Of a DNA stretch of 64,000 nt, positions 28,957-38,165 are shown in pieces (within the stretch, counting starts at the first letter, position 1; each line of letters starts with the position of its first letter). The DNA lies in contig JYOD01000020.1 of NCBI GenBank assembly GCA_000955785.1, forward strand, positions 1 through 64,000, given 5' to 3'. The notes below the pieces were generated by a model, which made no database searches, was not told the origin of the DNA, and saw nothing but the letters and a program-made list of their open reading frames with translations. This DNA comes from Burkholderiaceae bacterium 16 (lineage in GTDB: Bacteria; Pseudomonadota; Gammaproteobacteria; Burkholderiales; Burkholderiaceae). A program made the translations under genes and the position numbers.

Positions 28957-30087
28957 ATGAACGAAGACATGCACGGGGCAATCCGTGGCTTGTACGAAGG
29001 GATTCTTGACGCGCAGGCGTGGCAGCAGAGCTTGTACACCATGAGCGGCATCGTCGGCAGCGCGCATGCATCGATGATCGTGCGCGACACGGATCGCGAC
29101 CTGATGACGGTCAACGAAATGGTGCGACCGGTACAGGAGTTGTTCAGCGCCTACGAGAAGGAGTTCCACGAAATCGACCCGGGCAAGCTGTTCGCCCATA
29201 ACCTGAGCCCCGGCGACTGGTACATCGACGTGCGCGATTTCGGCGAAGGCGCGATGCAGCGCAGCCCGTTCTACCGCGACTTCTTCCACCGCTTCGGCCT
29301 GTGCTCCTATGCAGCCTGCCTGGTGGAGCGAAAGCCGCACTATGAAGTGTATTTCTCCCTGCAGCGCGCGTTCTCGCAGGGCATGTTCACGGCGGCGGAC
29401 GTCAGCGCGCTGGACTGGGCGCTGCCCCATATGCGCAGCGCCATAGCCATGCGCGACCGTACCGTCGAGCTGTCCACGCTGGCGCAGCTATCGGCGCAAA
29501 TCCTGGAACGGCTGTCGTTTGGCGTGATCGCCTTCTCGCCCGAGCGCCGCGTCTTGCTGAGCAACAGCATCGGCGAGCGCTGGGTGCGGCGGCTCGACCC
29601 CGCCGGCAAGACCAGCGAGTGGCAGCTGTCGCGCTCGCTGCCGGACATGATAGCCACGGCCTGCTCGCTCCAAAGCACGGTGCCGGCACAGGCCGCGATG
29701 GCACGCCATGCCGATGGTGGCAGCGCGCAGCTGATCGTGATGCCGCTGCCGCCGTCCCACATCTTTGCGCTGCCTTGGCAAAAGCCCAGTGCGCTGGTGG
29801 TGATCCATGAAGACGCGTATGCGCCAGTGCAACTCCCGCACCTGCTGCGCGAGATCTACGGCCTGACCCCGGCCGAGATCCGCCTGGCCACCCTGCTGGC
29901 CACCGGCATCGGCCTGCCCGAAGCCAGCGAGCGCCTGCGAGTGCGGCATGAGACCGCGCGCAGCCAGCTCAAGGCGGTATTCCTCAAGACCGGCGCCACC
30001 ACGCAGGCCCGCCTGACAAGGATGCTGACCCAGTTGAGTAGCGCGCTCGGGCCCGGCACGGATGCCGGGTCCGCCAACCCGGGTTAG
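28957..30087 (+). CDS. LuxR-type helix-turn-helix regulator
   Basis: A 376-residue regulator with a C-terminal GerE/LuxR HTH (YGLTPAEIRLATLLATGIG, then VRHETARSQLKAVFLKTG) at about residues 300-360. The long N-terminal part (about 280 residues, starting MNEDMHGAIRGLYEGILDAQ) shows no autoinducer-binding signature and looks like a PAS/GAF-type sensor. ATG 28957 is preceded by AGGGGGG at good spacing. Regulators of this build in Burkholderiaceae are uncharacterised. The neighbours (pgk, azlCD) give no clear target. Confidence 0.82.
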   Translation: MNEDMHGAIRGLYEGILDAQAWQQSLYTMSGIVGSAHASMIVRDTDRDLMTVNEMVRPVQELFSAYEKEFHEIDPGKLFAHNLSPGDWYIDVRDFGEGAMQRSPFYRDFFHRFGLCSYAACLVERKPHYEVYFSLQRAFSQGMFTAADVSALDWALPHMRSAIAMRDRTVELSTLAQLSAQILERLSFGVIAFSPERRVLLSNSIGERWVRRLDPAGKTSEWQLSRSLPDMIATACSLQSTVPAQAAMARHADGGSAQLIVMPLPPSHIFALPWQKPSALVVIHEDAYAPVQLPHLLREIYGLTPAEIRLATLLATGIGLPEASERLRVRHETARSQLKAVFLKTGATTQARLTRMLTQLSSALGPGTDAGSANPG

Positions 30088-30127
30088 CCGGCACGGAAAC
30101 CCCTGCTCCGGAATCCGCGCCCGACGC

Positions 30128-30451
30128 TCAACCGAGCAATCGGAGCGCTGTATAGACGGCCATGCCTGCCGCGATCATGCCCACCATGCGCCGCGTCAGC
30201 AGGTAGAACACCAGGGCGACTGCCCCGGCCACCAGCTTGTAGTTGCCCGGCGCAATGGTGAAATGCCCGTGCCACGTCATCAGGTCGGGCAGGATGATGG
30301 CCGCCAGCGCCGCCGCCGGTGCGTAGCGCAGCGCGCGCTGAATGCGGTCGGGCACCGTCACGCGCTCGCCCGCCATCAGGAACAGCGCGCGGGTGACGAT
30401 GGTCACCACCGCCATGCCCGCCAGCGCGACCCAGATCTCGAGATGGCTCAT
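30128..30451 (-). CDS. azlD: AzlD-family branched-chain amino-acid exporter subunit
   Basis: Small inner-membrane protein of 107 residues with three to four helices and the AzlD pattern TRALFLMAGERVTVPDRIQRAL then YAPAAALAAIILPDLM. Together with AzlC it forms a branched-chain amino-acid efflux pair (BrnFE-like). ATG overlaps the azlC stop by four bases (ATGA), consistent with coupled synthesis of the two subunits. Confidence 0.9.
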   Translation of the reverse strand: MSHLEIWVALAGMAVVTIVTRALFLMAGERVTVPDRIQRALRYAPAAALAAIILPDLMTWHGHFTIAPGNYKLVAGAVALVFYLLTRRMVGMIAAGMAVYTALRLLG

Positions 30452-31266
30452 GAACGCTCCTCCGCAGACTGGGGAGGCACCTGCGCCGCCGCATGCTCCA
30501 GCTTGCGGCGGCGGATACCGCGCAAGGTCGCCCGGGCCGCCAGTTCGTCGCTGGCCATGCCGGCCGCGATGGCGCCCACCACTGCCGCCACCAGTCCCAG
30601 CCGGTAAGGCAGATGGAAGCACAGCAGCGCCAGGGTCGAAGCCACCGCCACCGCCAGCATCGTGGAACGCGAGTTGATGGTGGAGACCATGACCGGAATC
30701 AGCGCGAGGGTACCGGCCAGCCCAAGGCCCCAGCTATCCGGGAACGCGCTGGCCAGCACGATGCCGATGATGGACGAGACCTGCCACATGGCGAAGTTGG
30801 TCAGCGCCATGCCCCAGAAGTAGCCCTCCTTGCCCGGCTCGTGGCCCGGCGTGGCATAGCGCTGCATGAAGTAGACGAAATGCAGGTCGCCGTTGAAGGA
30901 TCCCAGCAGGGTGCGGCGCCACAGCGGCAGGTAACTGAAATGCGGCTGCAGTCCCGCACTGAAGATGACAAATCGCAGGTTGACAATGGCGGCGGTCAGC
31001 CAGACCGTCCACAGCGGCAAACCCGCCGCGAACAGCGGCAGCACCGACAACTGGGCCGAGCCCGCGTAGACCAGCAGCGACATGCCGATCGCCTCGGGCA
31101 CGTTCATCACCGATTTGCTCATGGCCACGCCGGTCACCAGCCCCCAGGAGAACACCGCGGGCAGGGACGGGGCGAAATAGCGCGCGCCCTCGATAAAGCC
31201 GGCCCGCTCGGCCGGGGCGATACGATGCCAGGGACGCAGCAGGGCCTGGGGCGGTCGGAATGTCAT
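30448..31266 (-). CDS. azlC: AzlC-family branched-chain amino-acid exporter subunit
   Basis: Inner-membrane protein of 272 residues with seven or so helices. The AzlC landmarks are SLPAVFSWGLVTGVAM, GMSLLVYAGSAQLSVLPL, VNLRFVIFSAGLQP and GYFWGMALTNFAMWQ. It is the larger subunit of the AzlCD/BrnFE exporter of leucine, isoleucine, valine and related compounds. First gene of the two-gene unit; a TATAAT (minus strand, 31365-31370) lies about 100 bases upstream but lacks a clear -35 partner. Confidence 0.9.
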   Translation of the reverse strand: MTFRPPQALLRPWHRIAPAERAGFIEGARYFAPSLPAVFSWGLVTGVAMSKSVMNVPEAIGMSLLVYAGSAQLSVLPLFAAGLPLWTVWLTAAIVNLRFVIFSAGLQPHFSYLPLWRRTLLGSFNGDLHFVYFMQRYATPGHEPGKEGYFWGMALTNFAMWQVSSIIGIVLASAFPDSWGLGLAGTLALIPVMVSTINSRSTMLAVAVASTLALLCFHLPYRLGLVAAVVGAIAAGMASDELAARATLRGIRRRKLEHAAAQVPPQSAEERS

Positions 31267-31448
31267 GTTCTAAGGTCTTGGGGGGAAGCGGCGCCGGCTC
31301 CGCCACAGTGGAAAGCCTGGGGCACGTGAGTTGCCCGAAGGGCGGGCCGTGCGGGCAAGGCCCCATTATAGGGCCAGCCCCGGCCGCTCGTAAGCAACCG
31401 CTTAACAGATTCGCCGTTGCCTTTGGCTGGGCTGCCTACAAATGAAAA

Positions 31449-31468
31449 GCCCCCGCATGTGCGGGGGC
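31449..31468. repeat. GC-rich hairpin
   Basis: Stem GCCCCCGC / GCGGGGGC with loop ATGT. It is the first of a cluster of hairpins in the 490-base gap between azlC and the receptor gene. Confidence 0.6.
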
Positions 31469-31502
31469 CCAGGCTGCTGACAAAGGTGGATTTGCGCAGG
31501 TG

Positions 31503-31627
31503 GTCTCCCCTCTCCCGCCTGCGGGAGGGGCTGAGGGAGAGGGCGGGTGCTCGTCACGCCGCCATGCTGGAAACAACCATTGGCTACGCCCTAGCTAAGC
31601 CAACCCTCTCCCCCTGAGGGGAGAGGG
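31503..31627. repeat. Pair of CCCTCTCCC/GGGAGAGGG intergenic hairpins
   Basis: Two related inverted repeats: an imperfect one at about 31503-31545 (CTCCCCTCTCCC ... GAGGGAGAGGG) and a perfect one at 31604-31627 (CCCTCTCCCC, loop CTGA, GGGGAGAGGG). Repeats of this look are common between genes in Burkholderiales genomes; function unknown. No gene is seen in the surrounding sequence. Confidence 0.6.
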
Positions 31628-31700
31628 GGTAAACACCGTCGTCATTTCAATCGGCGTTGGCGCATCTTGTCGGCTTCGGCAAATGCCCCCGGTTTGTCAG

Positions 31701-31736
31701 CCAGTTCAGCCCCCGCATATACGGGGGCTGAACTGG
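31701..31736 (-). terminator. Long hairpin downstream of the receptor gene
   Basis: A perfect 15-bp stem (CCAGTTCAGCCCCCG and its complement) with loop CATATA starts 20 bases past the stop of the Bug-type receptor. It has no T-run on the minus strand but its strength and position suggest a transcript end or mRNA 3' protection. Confidence 0.55.
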
Positions 31737-31756
31737 CGGAGATGGATGCGCGGGAT

Positions 31757-32791
31757 TCAGTCGATCGAGGCGCCCACGCTCTTCACCACGCCGGCCCATT
31801 TCTGGCGATCCGCCTTCACGGTGGACCGGAACTGTTCGACCGTCTCGATCCGCGGCGAATTGCCGGCCTCGACCAGTTTCTGCCGGATCGCCGGCGTTTC
31901 CAGCGCGACCTGGACCGCGTCATTGATCTTCTTGCTGATCCTTGGGTCCAGTCCCTTGGGTCCGAAGAAGCCAAACCAGATAGTGCTGTTAAACCCGGCC
32001 AGGCCGCTCTCGGCAATCGTCGGCACCTCCGGGATCACCGCCACGCGGTTCTTGGTGGTCACGCCCAGGAGCCGAACCTTCCCCGCCCTGTATTGCGGCA
32101 ACACACTCTGTACCTGGTTGAAAATGCAGCAGACCTCGCCCTTGAGCACGGCCTGCAGCGCATCGGGGCCGCCCTTGTACGGCACATGGACCATGTCCAG
32201 GCCGGCGCGCGCGTTGAACTCGGCGAAGGCCAGGTGAGTGCCAGTACCGTTGCCGGTGGACGCGTAGTTGTACTTACCCGGACTGGCCTTGACCTTCTCG
32301 ATGAATTCCTTCACCGACTTCACGTCGATCACGGACGGGTTGACTGTCAGGACATTGGACACTTCCACCAACGGTGCCACGGGCGTGAAATCGGCCTCGG
32401 CGTCGAACGGCAGGCTCTTGTACAGGGCCGGGTTGATGCCGTGGGTGGCGGCGGTGCCGAGCAGCAGCGTGTAGCCGTCGGGCTTGGCGTGCGCGACCAC
32501 TTCGGAGGCCACGTTGCCACCCGCGCCGGGGCGGTAGTCATAAATGATGCTGGTCTTGAGCGACTTCTGCAGCGATTCCTGCAGGGTGCGGCCGACCATG
32601 TCCACGCCCGAACCGGCGGTAAAGCCCATCAGGATGGTAATCGGCTGGGCGGGCCACGCCGGGTCCTGGGCACGGGCCGGCGCGGCCAGCGTGCAAAGCG
32701 CGGCCAGGGCGCCCAGGGCGCCCAGACCGGCTGCCAGGCGCGAAACCGGGCGGGAAACAAGGGAAATGCGGCGGGATGCAATGCGGAGCAT
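31757..32791 (-). CDS. Solo tricarboxylate-type receptor (Bug/TctC family), exported
   Basis: Periplasmic solute-binding protein of 344 residues. The long signal peptide ends TLAAPARA (about residue 41) and contains SRRISL near the start, resembling a weak twin-arginine motif. The mature protein has WPAQPITILMGFTAGSGVDMVGRTL, YRPGAGGNVASEVVAHAKPDGYTLLLG and the late EVPTIAESGLAGFNSTIWFGFFGPKG, all Bug-family landmarks. It has no transporter genes beside it. ATG 32791 gives a standard signal peptide. Confidence 0.9.
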   Translation of the reverse strand: MLRIASRRISLVSRPVSRLAAGLGALGALAALCTLAAPARAQDPAWPAQPITILMGFTAGSGVDMVGRTLQESLQKSLKTSIIYDYRPGAGGNVASEVVAHAKPDGYTLLLGTAATHGINPALYKSLPFDAEADFTPVAPLVEVSNVLTVNPSVIDVKSVKEFIEKVKASPGKYNYASTGNGTGTHLAFAEFNARAGLDMVHVPYKGGPDALQAVLKGEVCCIFNQVQSVLPQYRAGKVRLLGVTTKNRVAVIPEVPTIAESGLAGFNSTIWFGFFGPKGLDPRISKKINDAVQVALETPAIRQKLVEAGNSPRIETVEQFRSTVKADRQKWAGVVKSVGASID

Positions 32792-32866
32792 GGGGGTACC
32801 GTCGGAAAAATGAATGCGGGTCGGGGCTGCCGGCCGGGGTCTGGCGCCCCGGGCCAAAACAGCAAG

Positions 32867-32930
32867 ATACCAACGATCCGCCGCATTACCAACGATGGAG
32901 TTCGCTTGAAGGTATGCCATGTTGGTATAA
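32867..32930. promoter_or_regulatory. Repeated operator-like half-sites upstream of the receptor gene
   Basis: TACCAACGAT occurs twice in direct orientation (32868-32877 and 32887-32896, 19 bases apart, about two helical turns), and an inverted half-site TTGGTATAA lies at 32922-32930. The cluster sits 76-140 bases upstream of the receptor start in the 176-base gap to the SNF2 gene. It looks like a regulator-binding array; the regulator is unknown. Confidence 0.4.
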
Positions 32931-32967
32931 GCAGACATGGAGCGGAATCGCGATAGGCAAGAATCCC

Positions 32968-35900
32968 CTAGCTGCGCAGCATCCCCACCAGTTCGTCGAT
33001 GTCCGGCAGCGCGACCGCCGTGCCGATCAAACCAGCCCCGCCGCCCTCCCCGGCCTCCAGGATGCCGTCGGCCAGCGCCCGCTTGCCGTGGTGCAACGCA
33101 AGGATGCGCTCCTCGATGGTGCCCGCGCTGATCAGCCGGTACACCGTCACCGGGCGCTGCTGCCCGATGCGGTGGGCGCGGCCCATGGCCTGGTCCTCGG
33201 CGGCCGGGTTCCACCACGGGTCGGCGATGATCACGTAGTCCGCCGCGGTCAGGTTGAGGCCGAAACCACCGGCCTTCAGGCTGATCAGGAAGACATCGCC
33301 CTGCCCCGCCTGGAAAGCCGCGACGCGCCGGGTGCGCTCGGCTGCCGGCGTGGCGCCGTCCAGGTATTGCCAGGCCAGCCCGGCCTCGTCCAGTCCCCGG
33401 CGCAACAACTGCAGGAAGTCGACGAACTGGCTGAACACCAGCGTCTTGTGGCCGTTGGCGGCCAGTTCGCCGGCCAGTTGCACGAACGCGCGCACCTTGG
33501 CGCCCTCCTGCCCCAGCTCCAGCTCGGGCGTGACCAGGCGCGCGTCGCAGGCCGCGCGGCGCAGCCGCATCAGTTGCGCCAGCACATGGATGCGCGCCTC
33601 GGCGCCGGGCTGGCCGGCGGCGGTCCGGCGCGCCTTCGGGCCGCTGACCGCTGCCTCGGCTTCGGCCAGCGCCTGCCGGCGCAGCGCTTCATAGTGAGCC
33701 GCCTCGACCGGCTCCGGCTCGATGCGCAAGACCAGTTCGGTGCGCGGCGGCAGTTCGTCCAGCACCTGCGCCTTGGTCCGGCGCAGCACGAACGGCGCAA
33801 TCATGCGGCGCAGCCGCTGGGCCGCCTCGCGCACGCCGTTGCGCTCGATCGGCACGGCGAAGTGTTCGTTGAAGCGGACCAGCGAGCCAAGCAGGCCCGG
33901 GTTGCAGAAGCGCATGATCGACCACAACTCGGCCAAGCGGTTTTCCACCGGCGTGCCCGACAGCGCCATGCGGAAGCCGGAGCGCAGCTCGAACATCGCC
34001 TGCGACCGCTTGGTGGCGGCGTTCTTGAAGGCCTGCGCCTCGTCGGCCACCACCGTGTGCCATTCCCGCTTGCAGAACGCTTCCCGCGCCTGCAGCAACA
34101 AGGTGTACGAGACGATCACCATGTCATGCGGGCCGGCCTGTTCCAGCAAGGCCGCGCGCTCGCCCTCGGCATAGATGTGCACGCGCAGCGTCGGCGCGAA
34201 GCGCCGTGCCTCCTCGGCCCAGTTGCCGCAGACCGAGGTCGGCGCGATAACCAGCGCGGCGCCGCCGTCCGCCCGCGCCAGCATCACCGCCAGCGCCTGC
34301 AGGGTCTTGCCCAGTCCCATGTCGTCGGCCAGGCAGGCGCCGAAACCGGCTTCGGCCAGCGACATGGCCCAGCGGAAGCCGTCCTCCTGGTAAGGCCGCA
34401 ACTCGGCGGCAAGGTTGGCAGGCAGCCGGGCATCGCTGTCGCGCGCCCGGCGCAAGCGCGCCACGCGCTGGCGGAAATGCGCGTCGGGATCCACGCCCGC
34501 GCCGGCCAGCACGTCGTCCAGCCAGGGCGCCGCCATCAGCGGCACCTTGATGCCGTCAGGCACGCTGTGCGCCACGCTCGCGAGGTCGCGCAACCGCGCG
34601 CGCAGGCTGCGCGTGAGCGCTACGTAGACGCCCTGGCCCATTGGCATGAACCGCCCCGCATGGCTGCCGGCCCACGCCAGCAGTTGGCCGAGCTGCAGCA
34701 CCAGCCCCTCGGCCACGCTCAGCTCGCCGACCAGCTTGAACCATTCGCTCTCGGTTTCGATATGCACCGCCAGTTGCGGGATGTCGGCGCCCACCACGCG
34801 TATTTCCTTGCCCCTGGGCCACTCCACCGCCAGCACGCCAGGCAGCCCGGGCAGTTGCTCGACCACCGACAGCGCTTCCTCCGGGTCGGCCAGGGTCCAG
34901 TCGTATTCGCCGCTCTCGGGCGAGCGCGGCACCAGGAAAGGCAAAGCGTCAAAGACTTCGGCCACGTGGGTCAGCTCGGACTTGAGATCGCGCACCGTGG
35001 CGAGGCTCTCCCCCTTAACCGCCGCCATCAGCCGTTCGCGCCCGCTGCCCGGTGCCAGCCGTGGCCCGAGCGGACCGAGCGGCGTCACCACCAGGCGCAG
35101 GGCCAGGCCCTCGCCCAGCGGCGACAGCTCGGCGCGCAGGCGGCTCTCGGTCTCGAGTTCGCGGGCGCTGCCGTCGTGGTCAGAGTGCACCTGGAAATGG
35201 CCGGACAGCGCGCGCAGCGTGGCGTCGAGCTGGGCATGTGCTTCGGCTGGCACCGCCAGCCCGTCGGCGATCAGTTGCGCCGCGCCTTGCTGCGCGGGCG
35301 TCAGCCGGATCACGCGCAGGCGCTGCGAGCCTTCGCGCAGCACGGTGATCTGGCGCAAGGCCTCGGCATCCGCGCGGCTGCCGGCGGGCAGGAAGCTGTC
35401 CAGCGCCGGAGCCTCGCGCACCGGCGGCGAGACCCGCAGCGTATAGCGCCCGCCCTGGCGCACGACTTCCAGCGTGGGCGCCCCTTCCACCACTTCCAGC
35501 GTCTGCTCGGGCGCTTGCGCCAGCACGACGCCAGGATGCCCGACCAGGGCGAGCATGGCCGCGGCGCGATCGAGTACGTAGCGCCGGTGGTAGGACTGGT
35601 CACGGCGGACCGCGCGGGCTACGCGGGCATCCCAGGGCTCCAGGCGGTCGTCCTCGGCGAGCCGGGCCAGCGGCAGCGGGCGTGGCTTGTTCCAGCCGCG
35701 CGGTCCGCGCAGTTGCTCCAGCGGCTCGATGGTGCCGAGCGCGCCGTCGGCGTCCAGGCTGAGCGCCCACAAGATGCGGCTGGCACTGGCGCCGTCGAGC
35801 GCGCGCGCCTCGCCCGCGAGGGCCTGTAGCGCCTCGAGCGCCAGCCGCCAGCTCTCCTGGCGCTGGCCGGCGAAGAAAGCGTCCGGCACCGGCTCGCCGG

Positions 35901-36879
35901 CCTCCAGCATCCGGGCGGCATCGAGTTGCTGCCCGAACCAGCGCAGGCCACAGGCTTGCAGACGGAAATGCAGGCCGTCGATGGCTTCGGCGCGGGCAGC
36001 CGCTGGCTGGCGGCGTCCGCTGGCTTGCGCCACATCGCCCAGCCAGGCGCGCAGCATCACGCGCCAGAATTGCGCGAGCGGCGGTACTTCGGGACGCAAC
36101 TCAAATGCGGCTTCGTCCAGGCGAGCGTCGCCGCGATGCACCGCGAGCGCGTGACACCACAGCCCCCAGCGCCCGGTAGGCGCAGGGGTGCGCGAGCCGG
36201 CTTCCGCCTGGCAGAACTTGCGTGCCTGCTCGAGGTGCGCGGGCGTGCGCTGGGCGAGCAAGGACAGCGGGTAGTACGGCGCCAGCGCGGGCGACAGCAA
36301 GCCGGTACGCTGGCCGCGCTCGGATCGCAGGCTCTTGAACGCGGCTTCGAAACCGGCCTGGGCTCCCGCCCAGTCGCCGTCCCCGGCATGCGTAAAGGCA
36401 TGCAGCGCCAGTGCCTGGCCGCTGCCGGGCACCGTGGCCAGCACCGCCAGCGCGCGCTGGCGCTCGCCGCCATACAGCAAGCCTTCGGCCAGCACCCCGC
36501 GCAGCCGCCCCGGCACCGTGGCGAATTCGCCGTCGCCGCGCGCCTGCGCATCGGCCAGGTAGTCCAGATAGGGCCGCAGGGCCGGGTCCCAGTCCGCATA
36601 CAGGGCATTCAGCACCGCGTGCAGCATGCGCCAGCGCCAGGGCGATACCACCTGTGCCAGCGCCGCCGGCCCGCCACCGCTCAGCGCCGCGGACACCAGC
36701 AGCCGGGGCAGGCCGGGACCCGGCTCCCACGACGCCAGCAATTCGTCGATCTCCGCCTCCGGCGCCCCGGAGAACAGCATCCCGCACAGGTGCTCGGCGC
36801 GCACACCGGCAAGCGGGTCGGAATCAGAGGCGGTGGGTGGTGGTGATGGAGAAAGGGGCACGGGCGGCGGTGGCGGCAT
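32968..36879 (-). CDS. SNF2-family DEAD/DEAH-type helicase, large bacterial form
   Basis: A 1303-residue SWI/SNF2 ATPase. The first 800 or so residues have no recognisable motif and are Ala/Arg/Leu-rich; they probably contain the uncharacterised N-terminal region of bacterial SNF2 proteins. The ATPase core starts near residue 830: Walker A DDMGLGKTLQALAVM (about 855), motif II as DEAQ (about 945), SGTPVENRLAELWSIMRF, then the helicase C lobe (LVFSQFVDFLQLLRRGL, LDGATPAAERTRRV, LKAGGFGLNLTAADYVI, AMGRAHRIGQQRPVTVYRLI). Such proteins translocate on double-stranded DNA, often linked to transcription recycling (RapA-like) or repair. ATG 36879 is the best start; the gene is divergent from ilvE. 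No phage-defence partners are nearby. Confidence 0.9.
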   Translation of the reverse strand: MPPPPPVPLSPSPPPTASDSDPLAGVRAEHLCGMLFSGAPEAEIDELLASWEPGPGLPRLLVSAALSGGGPAALAQVVSPWRWRMLHAVLNALYADWDPALRPYLDYLADAQARGDGEFATVPGRLRGVLAEGLLYGGERQRALAVLATVPGSGQALALHAFTHAGDGDWAGAQAGFEAAFKSLRSERGQRTGLLSPALAPYYPLSLLAQRTPAHLEQARKFCQAEAGSRTPAPTGRWGLWCHALAVHRGDARLDEAAFELRPEVPPLAQFWRVMLRAWLGDVAQASGRRQPAAARAEAIDGLHFRLQACGLRWFGQQLDAARMLEAGEPVPDAFFAGQRQESWRLALEALQALAGEARALDGASASRILWALSLDADGALGTIEPLEQLRGPRGWNKPRPLPLARLAEDDRLEPWDARVARAVRRDQSYHRRYVLDRAAAMLALVGHPGVVLAQAPEQTLEVVEGAPTLEVVRQGGRYTLRVSPPVREAPALDSFLPAGSRADAEALRQITVLREGSQRLRVIRLTPAQQGAAQLIADGLAVPAEAHAQLDATLRALSGHFQVHSDHDGSARELETESRLRAELSPLGEGLALRLVVTPLGPLGPRLAPGSGRERLMAAVKGESLATVRDLKSELTHVAEVFDALPFLVPRSPESGEYDWTLADPEEALSVVEQLPGLPGVLAVEWPRGKEIRVVGADIPQLAVHIETESEWFKLVGELSVAEGLVLQLGQLLAWAGSHAGRFMPMGQGVYVALTRSLRARLRDLASVAHSVPDGIKVPLMAAPWLDDVLAGAGVDPDAHFRQRVARLRRARDSDARLPANLAAELRPYQEDGFRWAMSLAEAGFGACLADDMGLGKTLQALAVMLARADGGAALVIAPTSVCGNWAEEARRFAPTLRVHIYAEGERAALLEQAGPHDMVIVSYTLLLQAREAFCKREWHTVVADEAQAFKNAATKRSQAMFELRSGFRMALSGTPVENRLAELWSIMRFCNPGLLGSLVRFNEHFAVPIERNGVREAAQRLRRMIAPFVLRRTKAQVLDELPPRTELVLRIEPEPVEAAHYEALRRQALAEAEAAVSGPKARRTAAGQPGAEARIHVLAQLMRLRRAACDARLVTPELELGQEGAKVRAFVQLAGELAANGHKTLVFSQFVDFLQLLRRGLDEAGLAWQYLDGATPAAERTRRVAAFQAGQGDVFLISLKAGGFGLNLTAADYVIIADPWWNPAAEDQAMGRAHRIGQQRPVTVYRLISAGTIEERILALHHGKRALADGILEAGEGGGAGLIGTAVALPDIDELVGMLRS

Positions 36880-36991
36880 ACGCAATGTGACGATTTTAGA
36901 CCCCCGCGGGCCCGCGCCCGCGTTGGCACAAGGGGGCCCGGGGTTTACAATGCCTCCTTTGCATTGCTGACGGCGCTCACGGAGAAGAACC

Positions 36992-37912
36992 ATGTCGATG
37001 GCGGATCGCGACGGAAAAATCTGGATGGACGGCAAGCTGATCGAGTGGCGCGACGCCAAGATCCACGTGCTGACCCATACCCTGCACTACGGCATGGGCG
37101 TGTTCGAGGGCGTACGCGCCTACAAGACGCCGGCCGGGACCGCGATCTTCCGCCTCAAGGAGCACACCCGCCGCCTGTTCAACTCGGCCAAGATCTTCCA
37201 GATGCAGATGCCGTTCGACGAGGCCACGCTGGCTGCGGCGCAACTCGAGGTGGTGAAAGCCAACCAGCTCGAATCCTGCTACATCCGCCCGCTGGTCTGG
37301 ATCGGCTCGGAAAAGCTCGGCGTCTCGGCCCGGGGCAACACCATCCACGTGGCGATCGCCGCATGGCCCTGGGGCGCCTACCTGGGCGAGGAAGGCATGG
37401 AGCGCGGCATCCGCGTCAAGACCTCCTCGTTCACCCGCCATCACGTCAATGTCTCGCTGGTGCGGGCCAAGGCCAGCGGCTATTACATCAACTCGATCCT
37501 GGCCAACCAGGAAGCCACCAGCCTGGGCTACGACGAAGCCCTGCTGCTGGATACCGAAGGCTATGTGAGCGAAGGCTCGGGCGAGAACGTGTTCGTGGTG
37601 CGCAACGGCGTGATCTATACGCCTGACCTGGCCTCGTGCCTGGACGGCATCACCCGCGACGCCATCCTCACCATCGCCCACGATCTCGGCATCGAGGTGC
37701 GCGAGAAGCGCATCACGCGCGACGAGGTGTACTGCTCGGACGAAGCGTTCTTCACCGGCACCGCCGCCGAAGTCACGCCGATCCGCGAACTCGACGACCG
37801 CGTCATCGGCGAAGGCCGGCGCGGCCCGGTGACCAAGCGCATCCAGGATGCCTTCTTCGCCGCCGTCAGTGGCACCAGCGAACAATACAAGCACTGGCTG
37901 ACCCTGGTCTGA
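36992..37912 (+). CDS. ilvE: Branched-chain amino-acid aminotransferase
   Basis: PLP-dependent fold-type IV transaminase (306 residues) for the last step of Leu, Ile and Val synthesis. The PLP Lys is Lys160 in VRAKASGYYINS, the same numbering as E. coli IlvE. Other landmarks are HYGMGVFEGVRAY, YIRPLVWIG, EGYVSEGSGENVFVV and FFTGTAAEVTPI. The second Met (residue 3) is an alternative start. It heads a co-directional group with the CHCC zinc-finger gene and waaF. Confidence 0.95.
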   Translation: MSMADRDGKIWMDGKLIEWRDAKIHVLTHTLHYGMGVFEGVRAYKTPAGTAIFRLKEHTRRLFNSAKIFQMQMPFDEATLAAAQLEVVKANQLESCYIRPLVWIGSEKLGVSARGNTIHVAIAAWPWGAYLGEEGMERGIRVKTSSFTRHHVNVSLVRAKASGYYINSILANQEATSLGYDEALLLDTEGYVSEGSGENVFVVRNGVIYTPDLASCLDGITRDAILTIAHDLGIEVREKRITRDEVYCSDEAFFTGTAAEVTPIRELDDRVIGEGRRGPVTKRIQDAFFAAVSGTSEQYKHWLTLV

Positions 37913-37970
37913 ACACCGGCCAGCCACCTACCCAGTCCTGATAAAAGACCAAGTCCATCCCCGCAACACC

Positions 37971-38165
37971 ATGACGCAAACCGCATCCGTAATCGAAATC
38001 GGCGCAGAAGATCTTCCGCTGCACTGCCCCACCGGCAATACGCCCGCCTGGAATTATCATCCGCGCGTCTTCCTCGACGTGACCGACACCGGCGAGGTGA
38101 AGTGCCCGTACTGCGGTACCGTCTACAAGCTCAAGCCAGGCACTGTCATCAAGGGTCACCACTGA
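37971..38165 (+). CDS. CHCC-type zinc-finger protein (NDUFS6-like)
   Basis: A 64-residue protein with one zinc-binding module: Cys19, His30, Cys45 and Cys48 (CPYCGTVYKLKPG). The family is related to the accessory NDUFS6/NDUFA13-type subunit of respiratory complex I. In betaproteobacteria it is commonly found between ilvE and waaF, as here. Role unproven. Confidence 0.88.
   Translation: MTQTASVIEIGAEDLPLHCPTGNTPAWNYHPRVFLDVTDTGEVKCPYCGTVYKLKPGTVIKGHH

Noticed and set aside
31503..31736. CRISPR array in the hairpin cluster
   Set aside because: The repeats differ in length and sequence, are palindromic and have irregular spacing; no cas genes are in the window.
32776..35829. Long plus-strand frame of about 1,000 codons opposite the SNF2 gene
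   Set aside because: Its translation is Arg/His/Gln/Ala-rich with no domain, and the minus strand encodes a clear helicase with intact motifs. Shadow frame.
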